A stretch of 64,000 nucleotides of DNA, taken from NCBI RefSeq assembly GCF_036227225.1, contig NZ_CP109444.1, forward strand, positions 8,103,501 through 8,167,500, in the 5' to 3' direction. The stretch is from Streptomyces sp. NBC_01478 (lineage in GTDB: Bacteria > Actinomycetota > Actinomycetes > Streptomycetales > Streptomycetaceae). The notes under the pieces are model-generated. The model was not told the origin of the DNA. It saw only the letters and a list, made by a program, of their open reading frames with translations, and did no database searches. The translations under genes were made by a program, and so were the position numbers. Every line of letters starts with the position of its first letter. Positions within the stretch are counted from its first letter, which is position 1. Shown here piece after piece: positions 18,440 through 26,388 of the stretch.

Positions 18440-18695
18440 CCTGTCCGAGGAACTCGGCCCAAGTGCCGGGCGAGACGGTGAGGATGGGACCGGCAGCGAC
18501 CTTGGAGTCCCGGACGTGGATAGCGGCGGGGTGGGCGGCAATCTCGATGCAGTCGCCGCCTTCGCTGCTGCTGTAGCTCGACTTCCGCCAGGCGTAGGCG
18601 ACTTCGATGCAGTTGCCCCCCTCGCTGCTGCTGTAGCTGGACTTGAACCACGCCAGGTCGCCCGAGCGGTCGTACTGCCGTGCTGCGGTGTTCAT
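18420..18695 (-). CDS. DUF397 protein with duplicated motif
   Basis: A 91-residue protein. Two near-identical copies of the DUF397 core follow each other: FKSSYSSSEGGNCIEVA (about 16-32) and RKSSYSSSEGGDCIEIA (about 37-53), then VRDSK and a Trp/Phe-rich end. Single-copy DUF397 proteins of about 60-70 residues are partners of WhiJ-like regulators; here the DNA of the first half has been tandemly copied. Its ATG overlaps the stop of the XRE gene upstream by one base (TAATG), so the two are co-translated. Predicted to modulate that regulator. Confidence 0.9.
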   Translation of the reverse strand: MNTAARQYDRSGDLAWFKSSYSSSEGGNCIEVAYAWRKSSYSSSEGGDCIEIAAHPAAIHVRDSKVAAGPILTVSPGTWAEFLGQVTRPAV

Positions 18696-19513
18696 TACTC
18701 TCCTAGCAGTCGCTCCAGGAGACGCATGCTCTCGGAGGGAGAGAGCGCCTGTGACCGCAGCATTCCATATTTCAGGTGATAGTTACTCACCTCTTCGGGG
18801 TCCTCGACGAGGAAGCTGGCGCGCTGAACTTCCAGGTAGGCGAGGCGGTCGTGGTCCGGAGTCTCCAGCAGTACCAGCGGACCGCCGAGGGAGGCGTGGG
18901 GCATCCGGTCCATCGGCATGATCTGCACAGCCATGTGGACCGGCTCGTTGGCCTCGATCAACTTGCGGATCTGTTCCCGCATGACCTCCGGGCCGCCGAC
19001 GTTCCGCCGCAGGACGCTCTCCTCGATGATGAAGTGCCCGACCGGCGGCCGCTCGCGCGTCCAGATCTCCTGCCGTTGCATCCGGTTGGCCACCCACTGG
19101 TCGGCTGTCTCGTCCGCGACCGCCGGATACCGGGACTCGAAGACGCAGCGGGCGTACGCCTCGGTCTGGAGCAGACCGGGCACGACCTGCGTCTGGTACG
19201 ACAGGATGGCGATGGCCTCCTGCTCATTGTCGACGAGCCCCTGTGCGAACGCGGGCATCCGCGCCTGCACCGGCAACTTGTCGACGACGGCGAACAACGC
19301 CCCACCCGTGTGCAGCAGTTCATCGAACTCCTTGGCCCGATGGTCCTGGAGCGCAAGCCTCCCCTGCTCGTAGGACCTGATGGTGTCGATGTGCAGGTTC
19401 GCGATCTCGGCGAACTGCTCCTGGGTGAGCCCGGCCTGCCTCCGGAAGTGGGCGACCAGCCCGCCGACCGCCTGCCAAGTACCGACCTTCTTGGGCCTCT
19501 TAGCCGATTGCAT
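18695..19513 (-). CDS. WhiJ-like XRE regulator (HTH plus DUF5753)
   Basis: A 272-residue regulator. I start it at ATG 19513, preceded by GGGAAAGGGAC. Residues about 15-75 form an XRE helix-turn-helix (LVAHFRRQAGLTQEQFAEIANLH); the remainder is the DUF5753/Scr1-type region with VVPGLLQTEAYAR and PMDRMPHASLGGP. WhiJ-type proteins act with a DUF397 partner and an AbaA-like kinase-fold protein to hold back development or antibiotic genes. The DUF397 gene is directly downstream and the AbaA-like gene is divergent at 19626, giving the complete locus. A large inverted repeat at 19552-19586 is its likely binding site. Confidence 0.92.
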   Translation of the reverse strand: MQSAKRPKKVGTWQAVGGLVAHFRRQAGLTQEQFAEIANLHIDTIRSYEQGRLALQDHRAKEFDELLHTGGALFAVVDKLPVQARMPAFAQGLVDNEQEAIAILSYQTQVVPGLLQTEAYARCVFESRYPAVADETADQWVANRMQRQEIWTRERPPVGHFIIEESVLRRNVGGPEVMREQIRKLIEANEPVHMAVQIMPMDRMPHASLGGPLVLLETPDHDRLAYLEVQRASFLVEDPEEVSNYHLKYGMLRSQALSPSESMRLLERLLGE

Positions 19514-19551
19514 GCGTGTCCCTTTCCCCCGCGCACACCCGAAGTCGTCGT

Positions 19552-19586
19552 AGTGAGGTCGTAGAGAAACGAAATACGACCTCACT
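19552..19586. promoter_or_regulatory. Inverted repeat between WhiJ-like and AbaA-like genes
   Basis: Perfect 12-bp arms AGTGAGGTCGTA (19552-19563) and TACGACCTCACT (19575-19586) around an 11-nt AT-richer spacer, in the 112-bp gap between divergent genes. It lies 39 bp upstream of the XRE start and 39 bp upstream of the ATP-binding protein start, so a bound regulator could silence both promoters. Confidence 0.7.
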
Positions 19587-19625
19587 CACTGACCCACGAT
19601 AGTGACTGCCTGTGACAGTGGGCCC

Positions 19626-20045
19626 ATGAACGAACAACTCCAACAAGCCCACACCCGCGAGGCGTTCTACCGACGCGACCGCAGATCCGTCGCGCTGGCC
19701 CGCGAGTTCACCCGCAACACCCTCGCGGAGTGGGGCATCACCGACCGGACCGACGACGTACTGCTCTGCGTAAGCGAGTTGGCGACGAACGCGATCCTGC
19801 ACGGCGTACCACCGGGCCGGGGCTACGCCCTGCGGCTGTGCGGCCACCGCGACGGAGTCCTCCGCGTCGAGGTCCGGGACAGCGGCACGGGCGACCTCCG
19901 CAAGGTCAACACCCCGTACCGGGACCTTGATGCGGACAGTGGGCGCGGCCTGCTGCTGGTGTCCGTGGTCGCGGACAAGTGGGGGGTGGGGGAGCGGGCG
20001 CCGGGGAAGGTGGTGTGGTGCGAGTTTGTGGTGGGTCAGGGGTGA
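19626..20045 (+). CDS. AbaA-like HATPase (anti-sigma-type) protein
   Basis: A 139-residue stand-alone HATPase_c_2 domain as in RsbW/SpoIIAB anti-sigma kinases. Visible motifs: N-box LLCVSELATNAILHG, G1 box EVRDSGTG and G2 box DSGRGLLLVSVVADKWG. I start at ATG 19626; a GTG at 19602 would add eight residues. Divergent from the WhiJ-like gene and paired with it in a recurring Streptomyces gene set; the partner may be the DUF397 or XRE protein rather than a sigma factor. Its stop overlaps the 3' end of the convergent STAND gene by 10 bp. Confidence 0.88.
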   Translation: MNEQLQQAHTREAFYRRDRRSVALAREFTRNTLAEWGITDRTDDVLLCVSELATNAILHGVPPGRGYALRLCGHRDGVLRVEVRDSGTGDLRKVNTPYRDLDADSGRGLLLVSVVADKWGVGERAPGKVVWCEFVVGQG

Positions 20046-22300
20046 GGACGCAGGTCGGCTTGGTGGATCACGTCGATGTTGTGGCGGACGTTGGTGGCGA
20101 GATGCGTGTCATCGAGCGCTTCGTAGAGGGTGAGCGCCCGGCGGGCGGCGAACAGGGCTTCTTCGAAACGGCAGAGATCCGACAGGGAGTTGCCCATGTT
20201 TGCCCAGGCCGACGCCTCTGTATGGCGGTCGCCCAAGAATGCGCACCAGTCCCGAGCTCGTGTGTGCGCCGCGAGACCATCATCGAATTGCCCCAGCGTG
20301 CGCAGGGTGATCCCCAGGTTGTTCCAGGCCTTTGCCCGGTTGTGCCAGTCGCCCAGTTCGGCAAAGAGTCCCAGAGCGCGCGTGAGGGCGGTGACGGATT
20401 CCTCGAGTTGACCAAGATCGTGGAGGACGACGCCGAGGCCGTTCTGGACCGTTGCCTCACCTTTCGTGTCATTGAGTTTCACGTGTGCGCCGCATGCTGC
20501 TTCGAGCGCGGTGCGGGCTTCGTCCAACCGCCCCATGTGTCCCAGCGTGACGCCAAGGTTGCCTCGCACAAGGGCTGCTTTGAATGGCTTGCCCACCTCC
20601 GTGTAGAGCCGCGCGCTGTGTGCATAGGCCTCGACCGACTCGTCGTTCCGCCGGAGTGCGCGCAGGACGAGCCCGAGGTTGTTCCACGTCTTGGCTTGGC
20701 CCTCGCGGTCACCGAGTCCCTCGTACAGCCGCCGAGCTCTATGGATGGCATCGATGGCTTCTTCGAATCGCCGCAGGCCGTTCAGAGCGAGGCCGAGCCC
20801 GTCGGACGCCATGGCCTCGGCGAGAAGGATGCGGAATCTACGACTGGCATCGCATGCGGACTCCGCGACCGTGGCCCAGTCCTGGAAGGCGTGACGATGG
20901 TCGAGGTAGCTGTCCAGGCTGAGAGTCAGCCCCACAGCGAGCCGGCTCTGCACCTCGTTATCGGTGTCGGTCCACCGCGCTGCGGCCAGCAGCCCCGTTC
21001 GCTCGGAATCGAGCCACGTAACTGCTTGGTGGAGTTGACCTTCGAAGTGGTCCGGTATGCCATCGGGCAGCCGTTGGATAAGAGCCTTCGCCGACAATGA
21101 TCCCTGGCAGTAGTAGTTCAGCAGGCGCAGTCTCGCGTGGGCTGCCTCGTTCCTCGACTCGGAGTCCTCGGCGCTCACAGTTCGAGCGTAGAGCCGCACC
21201 AGGTCGTGCATCACCCAGCGCCCAGCACCCGATGCGGCGGTGAGGAGTGAGGCGGCCGTCAGCTCGTCGAGGAGAGGCTCCAAGTGTTCCGGAACCAGCG
21301 CGGTCAGGTTGGTTGCCGGTCCGATCCCGATACTGTCCCCCGGCGCTTGTCCCAACTGCCGGAAAGCTTGGGCGAGTTCTGGCTCCAACCGCGCGTACAT
21401 CATGTCGAGCACGGGCCGCAGGCTCAGGTTCTTTCCATACTGATCAACCCCCTTGAACCTCAACGCCCGCACTCGATCGCTCGCGACCTCCAATTTGCTG
21501 ACCAACGTTGCAATGGGCCGCTGCCGACCACGCCGTAGCAACGCCGAGACGATCAGCAGAGCAAGCGGCAAGTGGCCACACAGCTCGGCGAGTTGTCGTA
21601 CAGCCTCCGGCTCATCCGCAACCCGACGATCACCGGGGTCGTACCGCCGCAACGACTGGTCGATCAACTCCCGCGACGCATCCGGCGCAAGCCCGTCGAC
21701 CCTGAACTGCCGTACCGGAAGCGAGTCCTGCACCTCCCGTGACGTCACCAGAACCCGATGCCCGCCCCCTTCTCCCGGCAACAGGGGAGCGATCTGGGCC
21801 GGGTCGGACGCGTTGTCCAGAAGGATCAACACCGGCTCGCGGGCACTCAACTCAGCTCGATACCGCGCGTATTGCTCATCAGCGGTCGGCGGCAGATCCG
21901 CATCCCCCACCCCCAGCGCCCGCAATAACGCCAGCACCGCCTGATCCGCCGTCACCGGAACCTCGTCATACCCCCGCAGGTCGACGAAGAGCGCGCCCCC
22001 GGCAAACCACCCACACTCCCGCGCCGCATGCGCAACACACAATGCCAGCGCGGTCTTTCCGACACCGCCAAGACCCGCGACGGCGGAGATGACGACGGAT
22101 TCGGAGCCACCCCCGCTCCCCGGATCGAGGGCGTTCAGCAGCTCGGCCACCTCGTCCTCACGGCCGGTGAAGGCCGCCGGCGCGGCAGGCAGCGCGGACA
22201 TCGCGGTGGGGGAGGGGGCCGCCCGCGGGGACTCGGACTTCCCCGTCACGGCCCCGTGGAACGTACTGCCCCGAAAGTCGATGTAGTCCCCGTCACCCAC
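20036..22300 (-). CDS. STAND NTPase (NB-ARC) with TPR domain, contains a TTA codon
   Basis: A 754-residue signalling NTPase. The first 20 residues carry a short motif, YIDFRGSTFHGAVTG, seen at the N-terminus of other actinobacterial STAND proteins. An NB-ARC domain follows: P-loop GLGGVGKTALAL at 76-87, Walker B VLILLDNA, sensor LVTSRE, GLAPDASRELI and a winged-helix segment ending WVMHDLVRLYA. The C-terminal 300 residues are TPR repeats (AKAWNNLGITLRTLGQFDDG and similar). Codon 125 (21928-21926) is TTA, implying bldA dependence. Known relatives are regulators or antiphage sensors; no separate effector domain is visible, so a regulatory role is as likely as defence. Confidence 0.9.
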   Translation of the reverse strand: MGDGDYIDFRGSTFHGAVTGKSESPRAAPSPTAMSALPAAPAAFTGREDEVAELLNALDPGSGGGSESVVISAVAGLGGVGKTALALCVAHAARECGWFAGGALFVDLRGYDEVPVTADQAVLALLRALGVGDADLPPTADEQYARYRAELSAREPVLILLDNASDPAQIAPLLPGEGGGHRVLVTSREVQDSLPVRQFRVDGLAPDASRELIDQSLRRYDPGDRRVADEPEAVRQLAELCGHLPLALLIVSALLRRGRQRPIATLVSKLEVASDRVRALRFKGVDQYGKNLSLRPVLDMMYARLEPELAQAFRQLGQAPGDSIGIGPATNLTALVPEHLEPLLDELTAASLLTAASGAGRWVMHDLVRLYARTVSAEDSESRNEAAHARLRLLNYYCQGSLSAKALIQRLPDGIPDHFEGQLHQAVTWLDSERTGLLAAARWTDTDNEVQSRLAVGLTLSLDSYLDHRHAFQDWATVAESACDASRRFRILLAEAMASDGLGLALNGLRRFEEAIDAIHRARRLYEGLGDREGQAKTWNNLGLVLRALRRNDESVEAYAHSARLYTEVGKPFKAALVRGNLGVTLGHMGRLDEARTALEAACGAHVKLNDTKGEATVQNGLGVVLHDLGQLEESVTALTRALGLFAELGDWHNRAKAWNNLGITLRTLGQFDDGLAAHTRARDWCAFLGDRHTEASAWANMGNSLSDLCRFEEALFAARRALTLYEALDDTHLATNVRHNIDVIHQADLRPHP

Positions 22301-22322
22301 TGGCCCCGCCCACCATCCGTCC

Positions 22323-23561
22323 TCACACCACGCTATCCACCGCCGAGTCCACAGTGTCCCGAATCGCCCGCTGCGGCGGAGTCGGTTCCGGCAACCCCCG
22401 GAACAGCAACCAGCTCAACGCCGGCAACACGATCAGCGGGGCCAGAGCCGTCCGCAAGGACGTCGCGTCGGCGATCGTGCCGATCAGTGGTGTGACCATG
22501 CCGCCGATGCTGACGGTCAGGCCGAGGGTGATGCCGCTGGCGGTGCCGACACGCGTGGGCAGGTAGTCCTGGCCGAGGGTGACGTGCAGGGAGAAGGGGA
22601 CGTAGAGGGTGAGGGAGGCCAGCGCCACGAACACGTAGAACGCCGGGCCGGGGACGAACACCGTGCCCGCGATGGCCGGGATCGTCAGCACGTAGGACCA
22701 GCGGGCCACCGTCACCCGGTCCCAGCGGCCCGCGAGACCGCCGCCCACCACGGAGCCCAGGGCGCCCCCGGCGTAGAGGACGAACAGCGCCACGGTGCCG
22801 GTCGCCGTGCCGCCTCCCATGCGCTGCCGGGCGTAGAGGGAGATGAACGTGCTCAGGCCGATGAACTCTATGGACCGGAGGATCACGGAGAGGGACAGGC
22901 GCACGAACGACGCCCTGTCGTCGGTGCCCACCGCGACCGTGCCGCCGGCCGCCTCGCCCGCCGGCCCGCCCAGCGCGCACAGCACCGGCAGCACCGGCAG
23001 GCACAGCACGCTGCCGGCCAGGGCGGGGAGCACCAGCAGCGGGGACAGGCGCAGGCCGCCGCCCGCGACGACGCCGCTGACCAGGAGCGGCGCGGCGGCG
23101 AAGCCGAGGTTGCCGCCGACCGAGAACCAGCCCATCGCGCTGTGGCTGCCGCCGCTCACGAGCCGGGCGACACGGGCGGACTCGGGGTGGTAGGCGGCGA
23201 CCCCTACACCGGACACGGCCACGAACACCAGGGTCAGGGTGTAGGAGCCGCTCAGGCCGCTCAGGGCGATACCGAGGCCGCCGAGAACCGTGCTCACCGG
23301 CAGGATCCACGGCATCGCCCAGCGGTCGGTGAGCAGGCCGAACACCGGTTGCGCGACCGAGGAGAGCAGGGACGCGGCGAGCACGATCCCCGACACCGCG
23401 GCATAGCTGTAGGCGCGCTCGGCGACGAAGAAGGGGATGAGCGCGGCGACCGCGCCCTGGTAGATGTCCACACAGGCATGGCCGATCGCCAGCAGGGTGA
23501 TCGCCTTGTTCCGGGACGCGTTGATGCTTGGCATGACGCCATGCTCATCGCTGGGCGTCAT
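22323..23561 (-). CDS. MFS exporter, fosmidomycin-resistance type
   Basis: A 412-residue major facilitator with about twelve hydrophobic helices. The N-terminal helix GHACVDIYQGAVAALIPFF and the segment AAYHPESARVARLVSGG are typical of the Fsr (fosmidomycin resistance) group, which pumps out small polar drugs. I take ATG 23561 as the start because GGAAG lies six bases upstream; a TTG further upstream would leave no room for control sequences. It is divergent from the AraC-type gene at 23589 with a 27-bp gap, so the AraC protein is its likely regulator. Confidence 0.88.
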   Translation of the reverse strand: MTPSDEHGVMPSINASRNKAITLLAIGHACVDIYQGAVAALIPFFVAERAYSYAAVSGIVLAASLLSSVAQPVFGLLTDRWAMPWILPVSTVLGGLGIALSGLSGSYTLTLVFVAVSGVGVAAYHPESARVARLVSGGSHSAMGWFSVGGNLGFAAAPLLVSGVVAGGGLRLSPLLVLPALAGSVLCLPVLPVLCALGGPAGEAAGGTVAVGTDDRASFVRLSLSVILRSIEFIGLSTFISLYARQRMGGGTATGTVALFVLYAGGALGSVVGGGLAGRWDRVTVARWSYVLTIPAIAGTVFVPGPAFYVFVALASLTLYVPFSLHVTLGQDYLPTRVGTASGITLGLTVSIGGMVTPLIGTIADATSLRTALAPLIVLPALSWLLFRGLPEPTPPQRAIRDTVDSAVDSVV

Positions 23562-23588
23562 GTCGAGCTTCCGATAAACTGCCAATCA

Positions 23589-24353
23589 ATGTCAGAAATC
23601 CGCCATGAGCCGGTGGCGCCGACCCGCACCCAGTGGCTGGCCCCCGGCGCCGCCATCGACGCCCACCGTCACGACGACCACCAGATCGTCTACGCGGGGC
23701 GCGGCGTGGTGGCCGTGACGACCAGTGCGGGGTCGTGGATCGCACCGGGCACCCGCGCCATCTGGGTACCGGCCGGCACCGTGCACGCCCACCAGGCCCA
23801 CGGCGAACTCGAACTACGGTTGCTAGGTCTGCCCGCGAGCGACAACCCGCTGGGGCTGGATCAGCCGACGGTCCTGGAAGTCGGTCCCCTGCTGCGGGAG
23901 TTGATCCTCGCCTACACGCAGACCGCCGACACGCACGCCCCGGACGACGGCAGCAGTCCCGAACGCGCCCGCCTCCGCGCCGTGTTGCTCGACCAGTTGC
24001 GGGCCTCCCCCCAGCAGCCCCTGCACCTGCCCGCCCCAACCGCCCCTCTCCTGCGGGCAGTCTGCGAGATCCTGAGCGCGAACCCGGCCGACGACCGCAC
24101 CCTGGCCGCCCTCGGCAGGCAGGTCGGCGCCGGCGACCGTACGCTCTCCCGGCTCTTCAGGTCCGACCTCGGCATGACCTTCCCGCAGTGGCGCACCCAA
24201 CTCCGCCTGTACCGCGCCCTGGTGCTGCTGGCCGAGGACACCCCGGTCACCGCCGTCGCGCGCCAATGCGGCTGGTCGTCCGCGAGCGCCTTCATCGACG
24301 TCTTCCGCCGCACCTTCGGACACACCCCGGGAGCACACCAGCGCCATGCATGA
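23589..24353 (+). CDS. AraC-family transcriptional regulator
   Basis: A 254-residue regulator starting at ATG 23589. Residues about 5-90 form a cupin-like sensing domain (APGAAIDAHRHDDHQIVYAGRG, IWVPAGTVHAHQAHG). The last 100 residues hold the double helix-turn-helix: RTLAALGRQVGAGDRTLSRLFRSDLG and VTAVARQCGWSSASAFIDVFRRTFGHTPG. The cupin plus AraC form with divergent MFS matches NimR/NimT-type drug-efflux pairs. Its stop overlaps the start of the YcaQ-like gene by 8 bp, so these two are co-transcribed. Confidence 0.93.
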   Translation: MSEIRHEPVAPTRTQWLAPGAAIDAHRHDDHQIVYAGRGVVAVTTSAGSWIAPGTRAIWVPAGTVHAHQAHGELELRLLGLPASDNPLGLDQPTVLEVGPLLRELILAYTQTADTHAPDDGSSPERARLRAVLLDQLRASPQQPLHLPAPTAPLLRAVCEILSANPADDRTLAALGRQVGAGDRTLSRLFRSDLGMTFPQWRTQLRLYRALVLLAEDTPVTAVARQCGWSSASAFIDVFRRTFGHTPGAHQRHA

Positions 24354-25416
24354 ACTCACCCGCCCCGAAGCCCGCCGCATCGCCGTCCAGGCCCAACTCC
24401 TCGACGCGGAACGACCCACCGAACTGCACGCCGTCGTACGTCGGTTGACCTTGCTCCAGATCGACCCCACGGCCGCGATCGCGCCCAACGCCGACCTGGT
24501 CGCCTGGAGTCGCCTCGGCTCGTCGTACGTGCGGGAGGACCTCACCGCCGCGCTCGCGAACCGCACGCTCCTCGAACTCCGCGCGATGATCCGCCCGAGC
24601 GAGGACCTGACGCTCTACCGCGCCGACATGGCCGTATGGGAGAAGGAGACCAAGCACTACCGGGAGTGGGTCGCGGCCAACGACGCGTGCAGGCGCGACA
24701 TCCTGAACCGGCTCGACGGCCAAGGGCCGCTCACCTCAAGGGAGTTGCCCGACACGTGCGCGGTGCCGTGGCAGTCGTCCGGCTGGACGCACAACCGCAA
24801 CGTCAGCCAGCTCCTGGAGCTGATGGTGATGCGGGGGGAAGTGGCGATCGCGGGGCGGGCGGGACGCGAACGACTCTGGGACCTGGCGTCCCGCGTCTAC
24901 CCGGACGAACCCGCCGTCCCCGCCGTCGAAGCCCGCCGTCTCCGGAACGAACGGCGGCTGCGCGCACTCGGCATCGCCCGCGCCACCGGCACCGCGCTCC
25001 CCGTCGAACCCGCCGTCGTCGGCGAGGCGGGCGAACCGGCCGTCGTCGAAGGGGTGAAGGGGGAGTGGCGGGTCGATCCGGCGTACCTCGACCGGCCGTT
25101 CAGCGGGCGGGCCGCACTGCTCTCGCCCTTCGACCGGCTGATCCACGACCGGAAGCGCACCACCGAACTCTTCGGCTACGACTACCAGTTGGAGATGTAC
25201 AAGCCGGCCGACAAGCGCCGCTGGGGCTACTTCGCACTGCCGATTCTCTACGGCGATCAGCTCGTCGGGAAGCTCGACGCCACCGCCGACCACAAGGCCG
25301 GCGTGCTCCTGGTGAACGCCGTCCATCAGGACGTGGAGTTCAGCAGGAGCATCGCTGATGCCGTGGAGGCCGAGATCGATGATCTGGCCGTATGGCTCGA
25401 CCTCAGGCGCTCTTGA
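24346..25416 (+). CDS. Winged-helix DNA glycosylase, YcaQ/AlkX family
   Basis: A 356-residue protein of the HTH_42/YcaQ family, enzymes that unhook interstrand DNA crosslinks and remove bulky alkylated bases. The catalytic QxD-type motif is visible as LLQIDPTAAI near residue 38; SPFDRLIHDRKRTTELFGYDYQLEMYKP and RWGYFALPILYGDQLVGKLDATADH are the conserved C-terminal block. Starts at ATG 24346, overlapping the AraC gene by 8 bp. Coupling with an AraC/MFS drug-efflux pair suggests a role in surviving a DNA-damaging natural product. The last 14 bp overlap the convergent yceI-like gene. Confidence 0.9.
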   Translation: MHELTRPEARRIAVQAQLLDAERPTELHAVVRRLTLLQIDPTAAIAPNADLVAWSRLGSSYVREDLTAALANRTLLELRAMIRPSEDLTLYRADMAVWEKETKHYREWVAANDACRRDILNRLDGQGPLTSRELPDTCAVPWQSSGWTHNRNVSQLLELMVMRGEVAIAGRAGRERLWDLASRVYPDEPAVPAVEARRLRNERRLRALGIARATGTALPVEPAVVGEAGEPAVVEGVKGEWRVDPAYLDRPFSGRAALLSPFDRLIHDRKRTTELFGYDYQLEMYKPADKRRWGYFALPILYGDQLVGKLDATADHKAGVLLVNAVHQDVEFSRSIADAVEAEIDDLAVWLDLRRS

Positions 25417-26011
25417 TCGCCGAGATGTCGAAGTTCAGCTTGATCTTCTCGGAGACGAGGACGCCACCGGTCTCCAGCGCCGCGTTCCAGGTGAGGCCGA
25501 ACTCGGAGCGCAGGATCTCGGCCTTGCCCTCGAAGCCGACACGCTCGTTGCCGAACGGGTCCTTGGCCGCGCCGTTGAACTCCAGGTCGATGGTGATCGG
25601 CTTGGTGGTGCCGAGGATCTCCAGGTCACCGGTGATGCGGTAGTCGTCGCCACCGAGGGACTCGGCGGAGGTGGAGCGGAAGGTCATCGTGGGGAACTCG
25701 TCCGTCTTGAAGAAGTCCGCGCTCTTGAGGTGACCGTCACGGTCCGGGGAACCGGTGTCGATGCTCTCCATCTTCACGTCCAGGGACGCGGTGGACTTGG
25801 CCGGGTCGGAACCGTCCAGGTGCAGCGTGCCCGTGAAGTCGAGGAACTTGCCCTTGACGTTGGTGACCATCGCGTGGCGGGCGGTGAAGCCGAGCGTGGT
25901 GTGCGACGGGTCGATGGTGTAGTCGCCGGTCAGCGCGGCCAGGTCGGGGTTGACGGCGGCGGGTGCCGAGGTGGTGTCGGTCTCGTCGCTCTTGCGGCCG
26001 AAGATGCCCAT
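25403..26011 (-). CDS. YceI-family protein
   Basis: A 202-residue YceI-fold (lipocalin-like) protein. The start of the domain, GDYTIDPSHTTLGFTARHAMVTNVKGKF, and later segments SIDTGSPDRDGHLKSADFF and GTTKPITIDLEFNG are characteristic. No signal peptide is seen, so it should be cytoplasmic, unlike the periplasmic E. coli member; the family binds polyisoprenoid-type lipids. A perfect palindrome (26055-26068) 44 bp upstream looks like a MarR-family operator. The 3' end overlaps the convergent YcaQ-like gene. Confidence 0.93.
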   Translation of the reverse strand: MGIFGRKSDETDTTSAPAAVNPDLAALTGDYTIDPSHTTLGFTARHAMVTNVKGKFLDFTGTLHLDGSDPAKSTASLDVKMESIDTGSPDRDGHLKSADFFKTDEFPTMTFRSTSAESLGGDDYRITGDLEILGTTKPITIDLEFNGAAKDPFGNERVGFEGKAEILRSEFGLTWNAALETGGVLVSEKIKLNFDISAIKSA

Positions 26012-26054
26012 GACGTGCTCCTAAAGGGGACGGGAGTGGTGCGGGGATGAATCT

Positions 26055-26068
26055 GTTGAACGTTCAAC
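26055..26068. promoter_or_regulatory. Palindrome upstream of yceI-like gene
   Basis: GTTGAACGTTCAAC is a perfect 14-bp palindrome 44 bp upstream of the yceI-like start, typical of MarR-family operators (TTGAA/TTCAA half-sites). A degenerate second element, ATTCAATTTTCAAC, lies at 26101-26114. The rest of the 377-bp gap (26012-26388) contains no gene I can support; it must also hold the accB promoter. Confidence 0.6.
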
Positions 26069-26388
26069 GATGCCAACACGAAGGACCGTAGACCTATTCC
26101 ATTCAATTTTCAACATCATCCGCAGGGTGTTGCGCCAACTACTACGAGTACGCCCTTCCGACGGGGTCGGCAACGCGGGAATCACTCCGGAGATGGCATC
26201 CTCCCGATGTGAATGTGAGGTGGCTCTCAGCTAACGCCTTTGTGTGACTCCTACAACGGGCAAGCCCCTTGAGCAGTCGGAACGGCTGCATGGGGCCCAG
26301 GTTCTGTTCAGGGGTACCAGGAAAACGGGCCGGAGACTGTGCAGAGTCGACGGCGCCCTTTCCTTGGTGTCCTTCGTAGGGTCAGTAC

